From VXOI01 sp965197575 (lineage in GTDB: Bacteria; Chloroflexota; Dehalococcoidia; Lucifugimonadales; UBA3495): a stretch of DNA of 64,000 nt. This document shows positions 54,398 through 63,048 of the stretch, one piece after another (the first letter of the stretch is position 1; every line of letters begins with the position of its first letter). Location of the stretch: NCBI GenBank assembly GCA_965197575.1, contig OZ240214.1:2480001-2544000 (forward strand), given 5' to 3'. A program made the position numbers and the translations under genes. The notes under the pieces are model-generated. The model did no database searches, had not been told where the DNA came from, and saw nothing but the letters and a program-made list of their open reading frames with translations.

Positions 54398-55156
54398 GTG
54401 ATTCGTTCACGTATCAGTAATTGCCGGGGGATAGGCCGATGAGGGTCAGGGTCTCCCAGGGTTTCCAGCCGTAGTGGCGCAGGTCCGCCGCTATGTTCTT
54501 CACTCCAATCAACCGCAACAACCCCAGCACCAGGTTCCGCAGCGCCGCCAGCAGTTGGGGCACCGTCCCGCTCCGCACCTGGCTCCGGTCCTCGCCAAAG
54601 ACCAAGTCCCTCACCCAGTGCGCCTGGTTCTCAATCCCCCAATGCCCCCGCCATATCCCCAGCAACCGGGCAGCGTCCGCCCGCTCCACCGGCTCTTTCC
54701 CCGTGTGCCTCCTGACCCGTGCCACGCAGCAGACCTGTGCCAGTCCGGTCTAGGCATTCGTTCAGGGCCGTTGCAGCCCAGAGACGCCGGCGTTCCCACC
54801 GGTCTCCATGCCGGCCCTCCCGGCTCGCCGCGCCAAAGCGCTCTCCCCACGGCGGCTCCTCGAACAACAGCCTCACCGCCTCTTTCACCCCAGGCTGGTT
54901 GTCCTTCACCGCCCAGAGATAGTCCCCGCCCAAGTCCAATACCCTCCGGCTCAACTCACGCTGGGCCTAAAGCGCCTCCCCGGTAACCACCCTCTCCCGC
55001 AGGTCCAACTCGGCCAGCAGGCTGGAGGCCACCCCCAGTTCACTCTCCTTGCCCTGACCCCTGACCCCCCCTGTTGTCCCACCACCAGGCCGCTTTCAAG
55101 GGCATAGGCCGCCACCAGCCGCACCCCCGGCAATTCCGCCCCGTGCATCCCCCTAA

Positions 55157-56016
55157 GAACCTGTTTACAATCTCTTCAGGATTAGCACCGCGAAGGCGAG
55201 AACCACCATTTGCAGGCTGGTATTGAGCTTTCCCTCGCAGTTCTTCCAGAGGCGGCGGCACTTCTCCAGCCAAGCGAAAGACCGCTCCACCACCCATCGT
55301 TTCGGCAGCACCGCGAAAGTGTGCAACTCGTTGCGTTTGACCACTTCCACCGAGGCTCCCAACAGGTTCTGCACCTCCGCAGCAAAGGGCCTCCCAGTGT
55401 AGCCCCCGTCGACCATCACATTCTGCACCCGGTTCAGGTCTCCCCGGCGTTGGTCAAACATCGCCAAAGCCCCGGCCCGGCCGGTAACGTCGGCGGTGGT
55501 CACGTGAATCGCATGGGGCAACCCTTGCGTGTCCACCGCGATGTGCCGCTTGATCCCGGACACCTTCTTGCCCGGGTCATAGCCCTTGTTCCCGGCGCTG
55601 TCGGTGTTCTTTACGCTCTGGGAGTCCACGATGCAGAAGCTGGTCTGCTCGGTCCGCCCATTGCTTTGCCGAGCCGCGCCAACCCATTTTTTTAAGACCT
55701 GCTCCAGAATGGACTCTTTCTCCGGGCCGGGCCGTTCACTCCATTGCCGGAAATACTTGTAGCAAGTGCGCCAGTCCGGGAAGTCCACAGGGAGCATCCG
55801 CCACTGGCAACCGCTTTTCAGGAGGTAGAGCACGCCGCAGAAAACGTCATACAAGTCCACGGTGCGAGGCTTGGTCCGTCGCCGGGCCGATTCCAAAAGG
55901 GGAAGGGTCCGGGCGAATTGCTCCCGGCTGATGTCGCTGGGATAGGAATGAGACATGATTACCCTCCCTTGGTAATCGTCTCAACTTAACATATCAAAGA
56001 CATCGTAGACAGATTC
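55157..56016 (-). mobile_element. IS5-family element
   Basis: 860 bp; ends GAACCTGTTTACAATCTCTT and AAGACATCGTAGACAGATTC, inverted with a few mismatches. Inserted in the second ISAs1 gene between GKALR and GMHGAEL; flanks TAA and TTA, consistent with a three-base target of TNA type. Confidence 0.85.
55165..55956 (-). CDS. IS5-family transposase
   Basis: 263 residues in one frame. YPSDISREQFARTLPLLES at the N-terminus, LKSGCQWRMLPVDFPDWRTC, first catalytic Asp in CIVDSQSVKNTDSAGNKGYD, second in QNVMVDGGYTGRPFA, Glu in KRWVVERSFAWLEKCRRLWK. GGGAGGGTAATC precedes the start. Complete and probably active. Confidence 0.92.
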   Translation of the reverse strand: MSHSYPSDISREQFARTLPLLESARRRTKPRTVDLYDVFCGVLYLLKSGCQWRMLPVDFPDWRTCYKYFRQWSERPGPEKESILEQVLKKWVGAARQSNGRTEQTSFCIVDSQSVKNTDSAGNKGYDPGKKVSGIKRHIAVDTQGLPHAIHVTTADVTGRAGALAMFDQRRGDLNRVQNVMVDGGYTGRPFAAEVQNLLGASVEVVKRNELHTFAVLPKRWVVERSFAWLEKCRRLWKNCEGKLNTSLQMVVLAFAVLILKRL

Positions 56017-56352
56017 TTAGGGCCTTGCCGTCAATGGCGATGGCCGCCTCTCCCTCTCCCATGGACTCTTGGGCCCAGCGGCTGAGCGACGACTCGAAGC
56101 CATCCACGTCCAACCGGCGGAAAAGGTGGTGCAGCGCCGCCACGCACGGGGTGCGCTCCCGGCTGAATCCCAGCGATTGGGCCAACTGGGGACGTTCCCG
56201 GCCCCACTGGGCGTGGCGTACAGGCTCCCGGCGCCGCCCAGCATGGCGTACACTGACAAGGCCAGAACCGCCGCTAAGGGATGCCTTACTCCCCGGGGCT
56301 TCCTGGGACCCTCTATCCGGCTGAGAGCCTCCAGCAATCCGGGACCCCACTC

Positions 56353-57686
56353 CTGACAGGGATAGGTAACGGCTGCTACGAAGGCGCGTGATGGGTGATC
56401 TCCAGGTTGGGCTTGGGTTCCGGCCAGGGTTCGGGCAGCAGCCAGACGCGGCTCCAGAGGCGTCCTTTGAGCAGCAACCGCCTGAGCCAGTCGACGCCGT
56501 GGCGGATCACGCTGACGGCGCGCGCCGGACGGCTCCGAGGGTCCCGGTGATTGGAAGCCAGAGTCTTGGGCGGCGTCCGCAGGTTGCCTGGGGCGATCCT
56601 GCGGTCCTGGGCGTCTTCCACCCTGGTGCCGTAGGCCAGGGCCAGCAGCGTCGCCACCGACAGCACCAGCCAGTGCCGGGAGATGCGTGCCGGGTCGGTG
56701 CGTCTGGTCTTGTCCCACTTCCAGCTCAGGCTCTTGATGACCTTGAAGCCAGTTCGATCCAGAAGCGCAGAGCGTACCAACTGACGCCGACCTCCTTTGG
56801 AGGCAGGCCGGTGAGGATAACCCAGGGTTCCTCCTGTTCGACGTACCAGACCACCATGAGGGTGCAGCGGCGTTTGGCCTTGGGAGTGCTGAAGGCGGTG
56901 CCCTGGCCAACCCAGGCCGTGTCGGGACGGGAAACGAAGCGCCGGGCGGGCAACCGGCGACCGCCTTGGGCGCAGAAGGTGATGTTCTTCCGGTAGCGCA
57001 TACAGGGGCGCCAGCCCTGGGCGCGTATCTGCTTCCACAGCTTGGGACTGGATATGCCCCGGTCGCAGAGGACGATCACGGACATTTCATGGGGAACGGC
57101 TGGCGCCAGTTGCTTAAGCAGTTCCACGGTGGGGTCCATCCAGGAGCCGCGCTGGGTGGCGGGGTGAATGCGCCAGGCCACGGGGATGGCGCAACTGCGG
57201 TAGAGGACGCTGATGACGATGGCGGTGGTCTGATCGCCCTTGAGAGTGGGGTCGATGGCCAGGGCCAGTCTGCCGGAGCGCCACCAGGCGAGGACCCAGC
57301 GAAGCAGCGGCGCGAAGCAGAGAGTTACGTCCAGTTGGGTTTGGCAGGGGCTTGTCCGGTCGCTGCCGTCGTAGAGCCACTCTCTGAGGTACTGGCGGAG
57401 GTTGTTCCATCTGCCCCAGGGCGAGAGGGCGGAGGCGACGGCGTTCTGACAGGCGCTGCCGGCGAGGATGGCCCCGCAGACCCACAGGACCAGACCGGTC
57501 AACTGTGGCTGAGAGAGGTGAGGTAAATGCGTTTCAATAGTTTGCTGAATCTGATAGGTTTCTCTGGGAAGGCGCATAGGGAACCTCCGGCGTCCGGTTG
57601 CGTAGCTGACACCAGAATGCCGGAAACCCCGGCGCCTTCCCAAGGTTCGTTCCGGGCCAATTTCAGCCGTTACCTACCCCTGTCAG
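56353..57686 (-). mobile_element. IS4-family element with 11-bp target duplication
   Basis: 1334 bp; ends CTGACAGGGATAGGTAACGG and CCGTTACCTACCCCTGTCAG; flanked by the exact 11-bp repeat GGACCCCACTC (56342-56352 and 57687-57697). It shares terminal bases and duplication length with the MITEs at 8099 and 32020. Confidence 0.92.
56376..57577 (-). pseudogene. IS4-family transposase with a one-base loss
   Basis: From ATG 57577 (RLPRETYQIQQTIETHLPHL), with GGAGG upstream. Catalytic Asp residues in LALAIDPTLKGDQTTAI and VIVLCDRGISSPKLWKQ. The YREK box is split: YALRFWIEL in frame one, then FKVIKSLSWKWDKTRRTDPA in frame two. The missing base is a G at CTGGCTTCAAGG near 56758. With it, YxxRxxxE(6)K is complete. 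The C-terminus ends LEITHHAPS at 56376. Confidence 0.88.
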
Positions 57687-57947
57687 GGACCCCACTCTCC
57701 AACTCTCTCCTCCCGCACAACCATCCTCCACACTCCCAAACTCTCCCCTTTATTGTCCAATACCCTGCACAGCCTCTTCGACTATTAAAAGACTCTGTCC
57801 CTATCCCGGTGCTTGTGGGCCTAACATAGAAAGTGTTACAAATCCTGGGGTCAGGTAACCGGCAAGCCCGTGTTCGCCTCGGCACGGAAGCCGACGTTTC
57901 TTCAGAATGCGAGGTGAAAGGCGATACAGAAGGCGAAGCGTAGAGGG

Positions 57948-58085
57948 ATGTCCATTCGAGAGATAGCACGAGAGTTGGGAATCCACAGGGACACGATAAG
58001 GAAATACATGGATGCTGAGAGCCCACTGACGCGGCGATCCCGGACAACTCCAAGAACCTCATCATCTGATACCATCACGAGCTAG
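57948..58085 (+). pseudogene. IS21 istA N-terminal fragment
   Basis: From ATG 57948: SIREIARELGIHRDTIRKYM, the HTH of IstA transposases, followed by DAESPLTRRSR before unrelated residues and TAG at 58083. The rest of the gene is absent. 57725-57947 contains nothing else recognised. Confidence 0.7.
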
Positions 58086-58129
58086 ACAGCGGACATTTTC
58101 GCTGACCTTCGACACCTCGGTGGCCCAAC

Positions 58130-58570
58130 TTCCCGCCGCCCTTGACAAGCAACGTCATCCAGATTCGCGGCGGGGCCACGGAGTACTCCGACGTACCCGG
58201 CCTGCCGTATCCTACGCCGCGGCGCTGCTTTGAGGTCGGCTAAGCCACGGCCCGCATAGTTAAGGACAGCCCTTGGAGGGTGGTGTTTATGGCGTCCTCC
58301 AGTTGGTCTCACGCCTTCCTGACTCCCCAGGCTACTGGATTTACCCGGACTTGGAAGCTGACCGAGCTCTGCGGGAGCGCCTGAAAACGGGCGAATTCGA
58401 GAAGCGGAGGGAGTATCCCTGTCCAAGATAGAGGAGTCGGGCCAGCAGGAGGTGCTCAACTGGTTCTGCTTGGTGGGGGCCATGTCTGAGCTGGCCAAAA
58501 GGCAGAGATCCTTGACTTGGCCGAAACCTGGATCTTCAACGCCCCCAAGTGCCTGACGGTCTTGAAGTAG
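58130..58570 (+). pseudogene. LigB-type extradiol dioxygenase relic
   Basis: C-terminal part of a class III ring-cleavage dioxygenase in several frames: FPPPLTSNVIQIRGGATEYS, PTPRRCFEVG, a TAA in place of the usual Gln, ATARIVKDSPWRVVFMASSS and WSHAFL, then PGYWIYPDLEADRALRERLK, IEESGQQEVLNWFCLVGAMS and EILDLAETWIFNAPKCL. SSSWSHAFL and GQQEVLNW are typical of LigB-like C-termini. The active-site N-terminal half is missing. Confidence 0.7.
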
Positions 58571-58593
58571 TCAACCACCCAACCTGAACAAGA

Positions 58594-58626
58594 GAAAGAG
58601 GGAGCGGCCGGTCCACTCCCTCTTTC
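58594..58626. terminator. Bidirectional terminator
   Basis: GAAAGAGGGAG (58594-58604) pairs with CTCCCTCTTTC (58616-58626), 11 bp, with T-rich sequence on both outer sides. Serves the amidohydrolase gene on the minus strand. Confidence 0.75.
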
Positions 58627-58662
58627 TTTGGGCATACGCGCGCCCCCCGGTTTGCGGTATGG

Positions 58663-60264
58663 CTACGCTTCGTACACCGTTTTGCCGCCCACTATCGTCC
58701 GTTCTACCGGAATGTCCTTGATGGTCATTGGGTCCACCTGAGTAGGGTCTGCGCCCAACACCACCAAGTCGGCGAGTTTCCCCACCTCGATAGAGCCTTT
58801 CAGGTCCTCCTCAAAGGAGGCATAGGCGCTGTGCAGGGTGTAGATCCGCAGGGCCTCCTCGACGGTCACCTTCTGGTTGGGGCCCCAGACATTGCCCCGG
58901 CTGTCCGTGCGGGTCACGCAGCTCTGGATGCCCAGCAGCGGCTCGAAGGGGCCTGGAGGATAGTCGGTGGCCCCGGTGCCCACCACGCCGTAGTCCAGGA
59001 AGGAGCGTTGGGCGAACATCCACTGCAAGCGCTCCTCGCCATAGAAGGGCATTTTCTCGCCGTGGTGGTAGACGTAGGTGCAGAAGGGCGTGGCAATCGT
59101 GCCCAGCCGGTGCATCTTACCAAGGATTTCCGGGTTGACGAGGGTGCAGTGTTCGATGCGGTGCCGGGGGTTGGGTCGAGGGTCGGCGGCTTGGGCCTTC
59201 TCGTAGGCGTTCAGCACCATGTCGATGGTGAGGTCGCCGTTGGCGTGGATGCACAACTGGAAGCCGGCCCGGTGCATCTCCATCACGTTCTCTTCGATTT
59301 CCTCGGCGCTCATCGCCAGGATGCCGTGGTCGCAATCGCTGCCGACATAGGGCTCGGACAGGTATGCGGTGCGGGCAGCGATGGCGCCGTCGGCGACCAT
59401 CTTGATGCCGCCCAAGCGCAGCATATTGTCGCCAAATCCGGTCTTCAGCCCTGCTTCCCGCAGCGATGAGAAGTGCGGATGGTACATCAGCGCATACACC
59501 CGCAGGGACAGGTCGCCAGCGTCCCTGCCTTCTTGGTAAGTGACGAACTCGTCCCGGACGACCCGCGCGTCGTGGACGCTGGTGAGCCCGGCCTGGGTGA
59601 GCATCCGGCAGATGGTGCGTAGGCCCTCCCGGCGAATCTCCGGCGTGTCCGAGGGAATGAGCTCGAATCGGACGTGCTCGATGGCCCGCTCGTAGACCAC
59701 GCCGTTCAGTTCCCCGGTGTCCGGGTCCCGGCCCAACCGGCCGCCGAAGGGGTCCGGGGTGTCGCTGTCAAACCCGGCGAGTTCCAGCGCCATGCTGTTC
59801 AGGTAGTAGATATGCCCGGCCCGGTGGGACACCATGATGGGATGAAAGGTGCTCACCGCGTCCAGTTCTTCCCGGAAAATGGAGCGGTTCTCCGCCGTCT
59901 TGGTGTCGTCGAACTTGAAGCCCTGAACCCACTGGCCCGGCGCGGTGGTCTCCACCCGCTCCCGGAGGGCCGTCTGTATGGCGGATATGGAGGGCAGGTC
60001 GCAGTCGGCGGCCATGACGTGACGGATGCCGCTGTTCAGGACGTGGATGTGGGCGTCGATGAACCCCGGAAGCACGGTGCTGCCCGCAAGGTCCATCACC
60101 TTAACGCCGGGGCCGATGAATGTCTCCACGTCCTCGTTGCGGCCCAGGCCGATGAAGCGGCCGTTGCTCATGGCCACCGCCTGGACGCGGGGCCGGTTGG
60201 CGTCCATGGTGATGATGTTGGCGTTCCTGATGACCGTATCGGCCTTGGTTGTCGCAGTTGACAT
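58663..60264 (-). CDS. YtcJ-like amidohydrolase
   Basis: 533 residues, complete. Metal-dependent hydrolase of the amidohydrolase superfamily. HxH in GFIDAHIHVLNSGIRH, further conserved segments LGGIKMVADGAIAARTAY, LCIHANGDLTIDMVL, RHRIEHCTLVNP and the late Asp in VVGTGATDYPPGPFEPLLGI. The C-terminus IEVGKLADLVVLGADPTQV is the usual beta-sandwich return. YtcJ-like enzymes hydrolyse varied amides or imines; the substrate here is unknown. Monocistronic by position. Confidence 0.92.
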   Translation of the reverse strand: MSTATTKADTVIRNANIITMDANRPRVQAVAMSNGRFIGLGRNEDVETFIGPGVKVMDLAGSTVLPGFIDAHIHVLNSGIRHVMAADCDLPSISAIQTALRERVETTAPGQWVQGFKFDDTKTAENRSIFREELDAVSTFHPIMVSHRAGHIYYLNSMALELAGFDSDTPDPFGGRLGRDPDTGELNGVVYERAIEHVRFELIPSDTPEIRREGLRTICRMLTQAGLTSVHDARVVRDEFVTYQEGRDAGDLSLRVYALMYHPHFSSLREAGLKTGFGDNMLRLGGIKMVADGAIAARTAYLSEPYVGSDCDHGILAMSAEEIEENVMEMHRAGFQLCIHANGDLTIDMVLNAYEKAQAADPRPNPRHRIEHCTLVNPEILGKMHRLGTIATPFCTYVYHHGEKMPFYGEERLQWMFAQRSFLDYGVVGTGATDYPPGPFEPLLGIQSCVTRTDSRGNVWGPNQKVTVEEALRIYTLHSAYASFEEDLKGSIEVGKLADLVVLGADPTQVDPMTIKDIPVERTIVGGKTVYEA

Positions 60265-60297
60265 GATGGCACCCGCTGTGAAATTTTCCCCTTTTCT

Positions 60298-60319
60298 CCC
60301 TCTCCCTCAAGGGAGAGGG
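60298..60319 (+). promoter_or_regulatory. Hairpin containing the ribosome-binding site of the next gene
   Basis: CCCTCTCCCT (60298-60307) pairs with AGGGAGAGGG (60310-60319) over 10 bp with a two-base gap, directly before ATG 60320. The purine arm is the only Shine-Dalgarno candidate, so pairing would hide it. It may equally be a common REP-like palindrome. Confidence 0.45.
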
Positions 60320-60988
60320 ATGAACCATGTAAAAACACAACTTCTGACCGATACCTTCCGTTACGCCAAGCGAAACAGCAAAAAGCAGAAGCCTGGATTA
60401 AGGGCAGATAATACCAAAACAAGGAAGTTCAAGACACCGAAGGAGCCCGTCCCGAAGCGAATCCCGCTAACGCCGGAGGAAAGAAGAGAAAGGCAACGAA
60501 CCGCCTTCAAGGAGAAACTCGAAAAGGCGAAGTCCCGCGGATTCTGCCGCCACTGCGGCGAACCGGCCATCGAAGGGCAGACGAGGTGCGAGCCCTGTGC
60601 CGAGCAGCACCGGGTATCCCGCCGGGAGCATGACAGGAAAAGGCGTTCAACTGAACCACCGACCCTCCAGACTACGCCGCCGGTCCCCCCAAGCGAGGCT
60701 CCGGAGCCCGCCAAGGCAGCGAACCAACGCCGACCAAAGCGGGCCACGGAACCGTCCGCCCCACCACGCAGACAGCAACGCCCGGAGCGCCAGGAAGCCG
60801 GGAGGAGGAGCGCGCAGGAGAACCGGCAGCGGGCCAAGCAGCTCGGCTTGTGCCGACATTGCAGCGCCGAGGCCATACCTGGCCAGACCCGGTGCGAGAC
60901 GTGCGCGGAAAAGCACCGGCAGGCCCGGCGGAAGAGCGACGCCGCCAGGAGCGCACGGAAGAAGGCACAGCGGGAGCTGAGCAGTTAG
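60320..60988 (+). CDS. Basic protein with two zinc-ribbon motifs
   Basis: 222 residues. Lys/Arg-rich N-terminus (RNSKKQKPGLRADNTKTRKF). Two similar ribbons: CRHCGEPAIEGQTRCEPC near residues 76-93 and CRHCSAEAIPGQTRCETC near 180-197, separated by a Pro-rich linker. Each has CxxC-x(11)-CxxC spacing. Likely a nucleic-acid-binding protein of mobile-element or plasmid origin; function unknown. Confidence 0.65.
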   Translation: MNHVKTQLLTDTFRYAKRNSKKQKPGLRADNTKTRKFKTPKEPVPKRIPLTPEERRERQRTAFKEKLEKAKSRGFCRHCGEPAIEGQTRCEPCAEQHRVSRREHDRKRRSTEPPTLQTTPPVPPSEAPEPAKAANQRRPKRATEPSAPPRRQQRPERQEAGRRSAQENRQRAKQLGLCRHCSAEAIPGQTRCETCAEKHRQARRKSDAARSARKKAQRELSS

Positions 60989-60998
60989 CAGAGAATAC

Positions 60999-61157
60999 GA
61001 AACTAAAGCCAAGGTGGGATGTGCGTATGGCGGAGGTCAAGTGGCGGCGCCAGGCCGTCCTAGCCGTCCTATAAGTACGGGAGGAAGATCTTCGCCGGAC
61101 GAGCTGGGCTGATCTTCGTTGCCCCACAAATGTGGATTCCACCTTGGCTTTGGTTTA
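60999..61157. mobile_element. IS630 family 1 MITE, copy d
   Basis: 159 bp; ends GAAACTAAAGCCAAGGTGGG and CCACCTTGGCTTTGGTTTA. The left edge reads GA instead of TA, so that end is altered or was joined by recombination. It truncates the subtilase gene to its right. Confidence 0.8.
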
Positions 61158-62176
61158 GGTATTAGAGCTTGGTAGCCGTCATATCCGAGATCAATGACGC
61201 CAACCTTGACACCCTGACCTTCGTGACCGTCGGAATGCCAGGCGACGGCACCGCCAGCAGGCGTGGGCTGCAACTCGGGCGGCGGTATAATAGGGGACCT
61301 GACGCCGTTTTCGCTGCCTGGTGCTGAACCGCCGACTGACTTTTCAGTCGCCCCAGGTTCCTCTTCCCCATGGTCTGTAACACGCATCTCGGGCGGCACC
61401 GGATACAATTCGTGTGAAATGTCGAAAATTCCGGGCTTCCCATGCAACTCTGCATACAGGCGGACTGGCACGTAGGCCACCAGCATGCCTATTGGCTTGT
61501 AAGTGTCATCTATAGGCGCGTCACCGTATGCCATTATCGCGCCGCCATCATCCAGAAACCGCTTTATGGCGTCGTACTCATCGCCAGTGCCGTCGATGGC
61601 AATGACCATCCTGGCGAACGTGGGGTCGGTATCTTCATCGGGCAGCAATCCTGCCGCGTAGAGCACGGCCAGTCCATTGAGTCCGTCGTCCATTTTGGGA
61701 TACGGCAGAGGGTCTGCACTCATGTAAGATATATCCGTGCGTTCCGACAGCGTTCTCAGGACCGATGCCGGCACGTCGGCAAAAATGTTCGTGTTGCCAG
61801 AACCGGTATTTCGCACCGAAGTTGCGCCGTGAGAGACCAGCAAGTCCTGTATCTCAAGGCCGCTCGCATCGGTGTGAGCAGCAATGTATATGCCAACCAC
61901 TTGAGGTGTTCCTCTGGCCCCTTCCGATGACGACTGCGCTGCTTCATGCTCGGCCACGCGAGCTCGAAGCAAGGCATCCAACCCCGGCAGGTCATCAGGA
62001 GACGTCCCTGCGCCGGGTGCAGAAGTCGGCATGGGGGTCGCCCCGGTCTCAACCGTAGGCTTGGCATCCTGTCCTCCCGGAGCCGCCGGCCCACAGGCCA
62101 ACGCTGTCAGCATGCCCACCAGCAGGACGGCGGCGAACAGTATGATTATCCAGCGGAGAGACAGATGGCTTTGCAT
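61157..62176 (-). pseudogene. Subtilase-type lipoprotein truncated by a MITE
   Basis: Start ATG 62176: RWIIILFAAVLLVGMLTALA with lipobox Cys near residue 28. A propeptide-like region follows (LLRARVAEHEAAQ, VVGIYIAAHTDASGLEIQDL, SVLRTLSERTDISYMSADPL). Near the MITE it reads AVAWHSDGHEGQGVKVGVID and LGYDGYQAL, the opening of a peptidase S8 domain with the catalytic Asp. The His and Ser parts of the triad are missing and do not reappear beyond the MITE. About 340 residues remain. Confidence 0.72.
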
Positions 62177-62456
62177 GATGCTTTCAGCTCCCGGCGTGGC
62201 GCCGGGATAATAATCGCCGTCTCCCCCTATGTCAACGGCCCGGCTGCGCTCGGGACTGCAGCAAAATAGCATATGCGGCGCCCTCGAGGAGCGGCACAGG
62301 CACCGCCGGAGGCCGCACCGCCGGCCACCCGCTCTGGAGGCAGCCATTTTGTGCAAAATTGGGCAAAACACCTGGATCCACGACCCGGCATTTTGCACAG
62401 TTTTAGCTACGTGGGTAAAATTCTCCCACCATCCCTGGTGAAAACGGGGGGCCGTT

Positions 62457-62626
62457 TCTCCCCGAAGGACCCACTTGCCCCGCAACTCCGCGTCCGCCCG
62501 GAAGTGGGTCTCGTCGGCAAAGAATATCCTGGCTTCAGTCCCTTGGGCCTCCTCCCACAGGGCAGCGTACTCTGCCACGAAGGCCTCCCTTTTGGCCTCA
62601 TCAGCCTTGACCAGACGTTTCCTAAC
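62457..62626 (-). pseudogene. IS630 family 1 transposase internal fragment
   Basis: Reads KRLVKADEAKREAFVAEYAA, LWEEAQGTEARIFFADETHF and RADAELRGKWVLRGE, matching the family 1 transposases. Both ends of the element are absent. Between 62177 and 62456 no gene is seen apart from a palindromic stretch (TGTGCAAAAT near 62353, ATTTTGCACA near 62391). Confidence 0.75.
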
Positions 62627-62737
62627 TCCAACGAAACGTCCGAACTCAACGTCACAATCAGTGACGACTACAAACGGTTTCACGAAGACCAGACCCAAGC
62701 CTAGGAACAGCCACGGCCACGTCAATGACACAAGGCC

Positions 62738-62950
62738 GTGTACGACACCGCCGACAGCCGCCTTACACTGGAGAGAACCCCTTTTTCCACAAAGGTACCC
62801 CCGCTGGAGGCATCCCCATTGCCCCAACCTCGTGAACACCCCTACATCTGGGCAACCTGGCTCGCCAGACTGGTCGCCGACGAGTCCCACTGCCAGTGGG
62901 CCGCATGGTTCCGCCTCCGTGCAAAGCCCTATCGTGCAAAGCCGACATAG
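62738..62950 (+). pseudogene. Short frame resembling the N-terminus of a PD-(D/E)XK-type nuclease
   Basis: PREHPYIWATWLARLVADES followed by HCQWAAWFRLRAK resembles the opening of a family of predicted PD-(D/E)XK nucleases; the frame then stops at 62950 without the nuclease core. It lies 99 bp before the methyltransferase gene. Assignment is from pattern memory and tentative. Confidence 0.35.
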
Positions 62951-63048
62951 GACCGTGAAAGGACATGGATTGCAAACCCAGAGACCTCAAATTATCATTC
63001 GTGGATAATCGAACGGCAGAGGGACCAAAGAGAGCAGTGCAACCCACC

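Larger units (their letters stand above)
54414..57724 (-). pseudogene. Second ISAs1-type transposase, split by IS4 and IS5
   Basis: Start at ATG 57724 (MVVREERVGEWG), interrupted by the IS4 element (56353-57686), continues PGLLEALSRIEGPRKPRGVR and HPLAAVLALSVYAMLGGAGS, changes frame near 56225 (RERPQLAQSLGFSRERTPCV, AIAIDGKALR), is interrupted by IS5 (55157-56016), then resumes GMHGAELPGVRLVAAYALES. A TAG at about 54966 interrupts EAL-AQRELSRR, followed by GGDYLWAVKDNQPGVKEAVR and, after another frame change near 54725, GIWRGHWGIENQAHWVRDLV. Clearly dead. Confidence 0.85.

Noticed and set aside
25631..58236. Reassignment of TAG as a sense codon
   Set aside because: TAG ends several intact genes here (IS1595 transposase, CMD protein, diiron protein, DppB-like permease), so in-frame TAGs are better explained as mutations.
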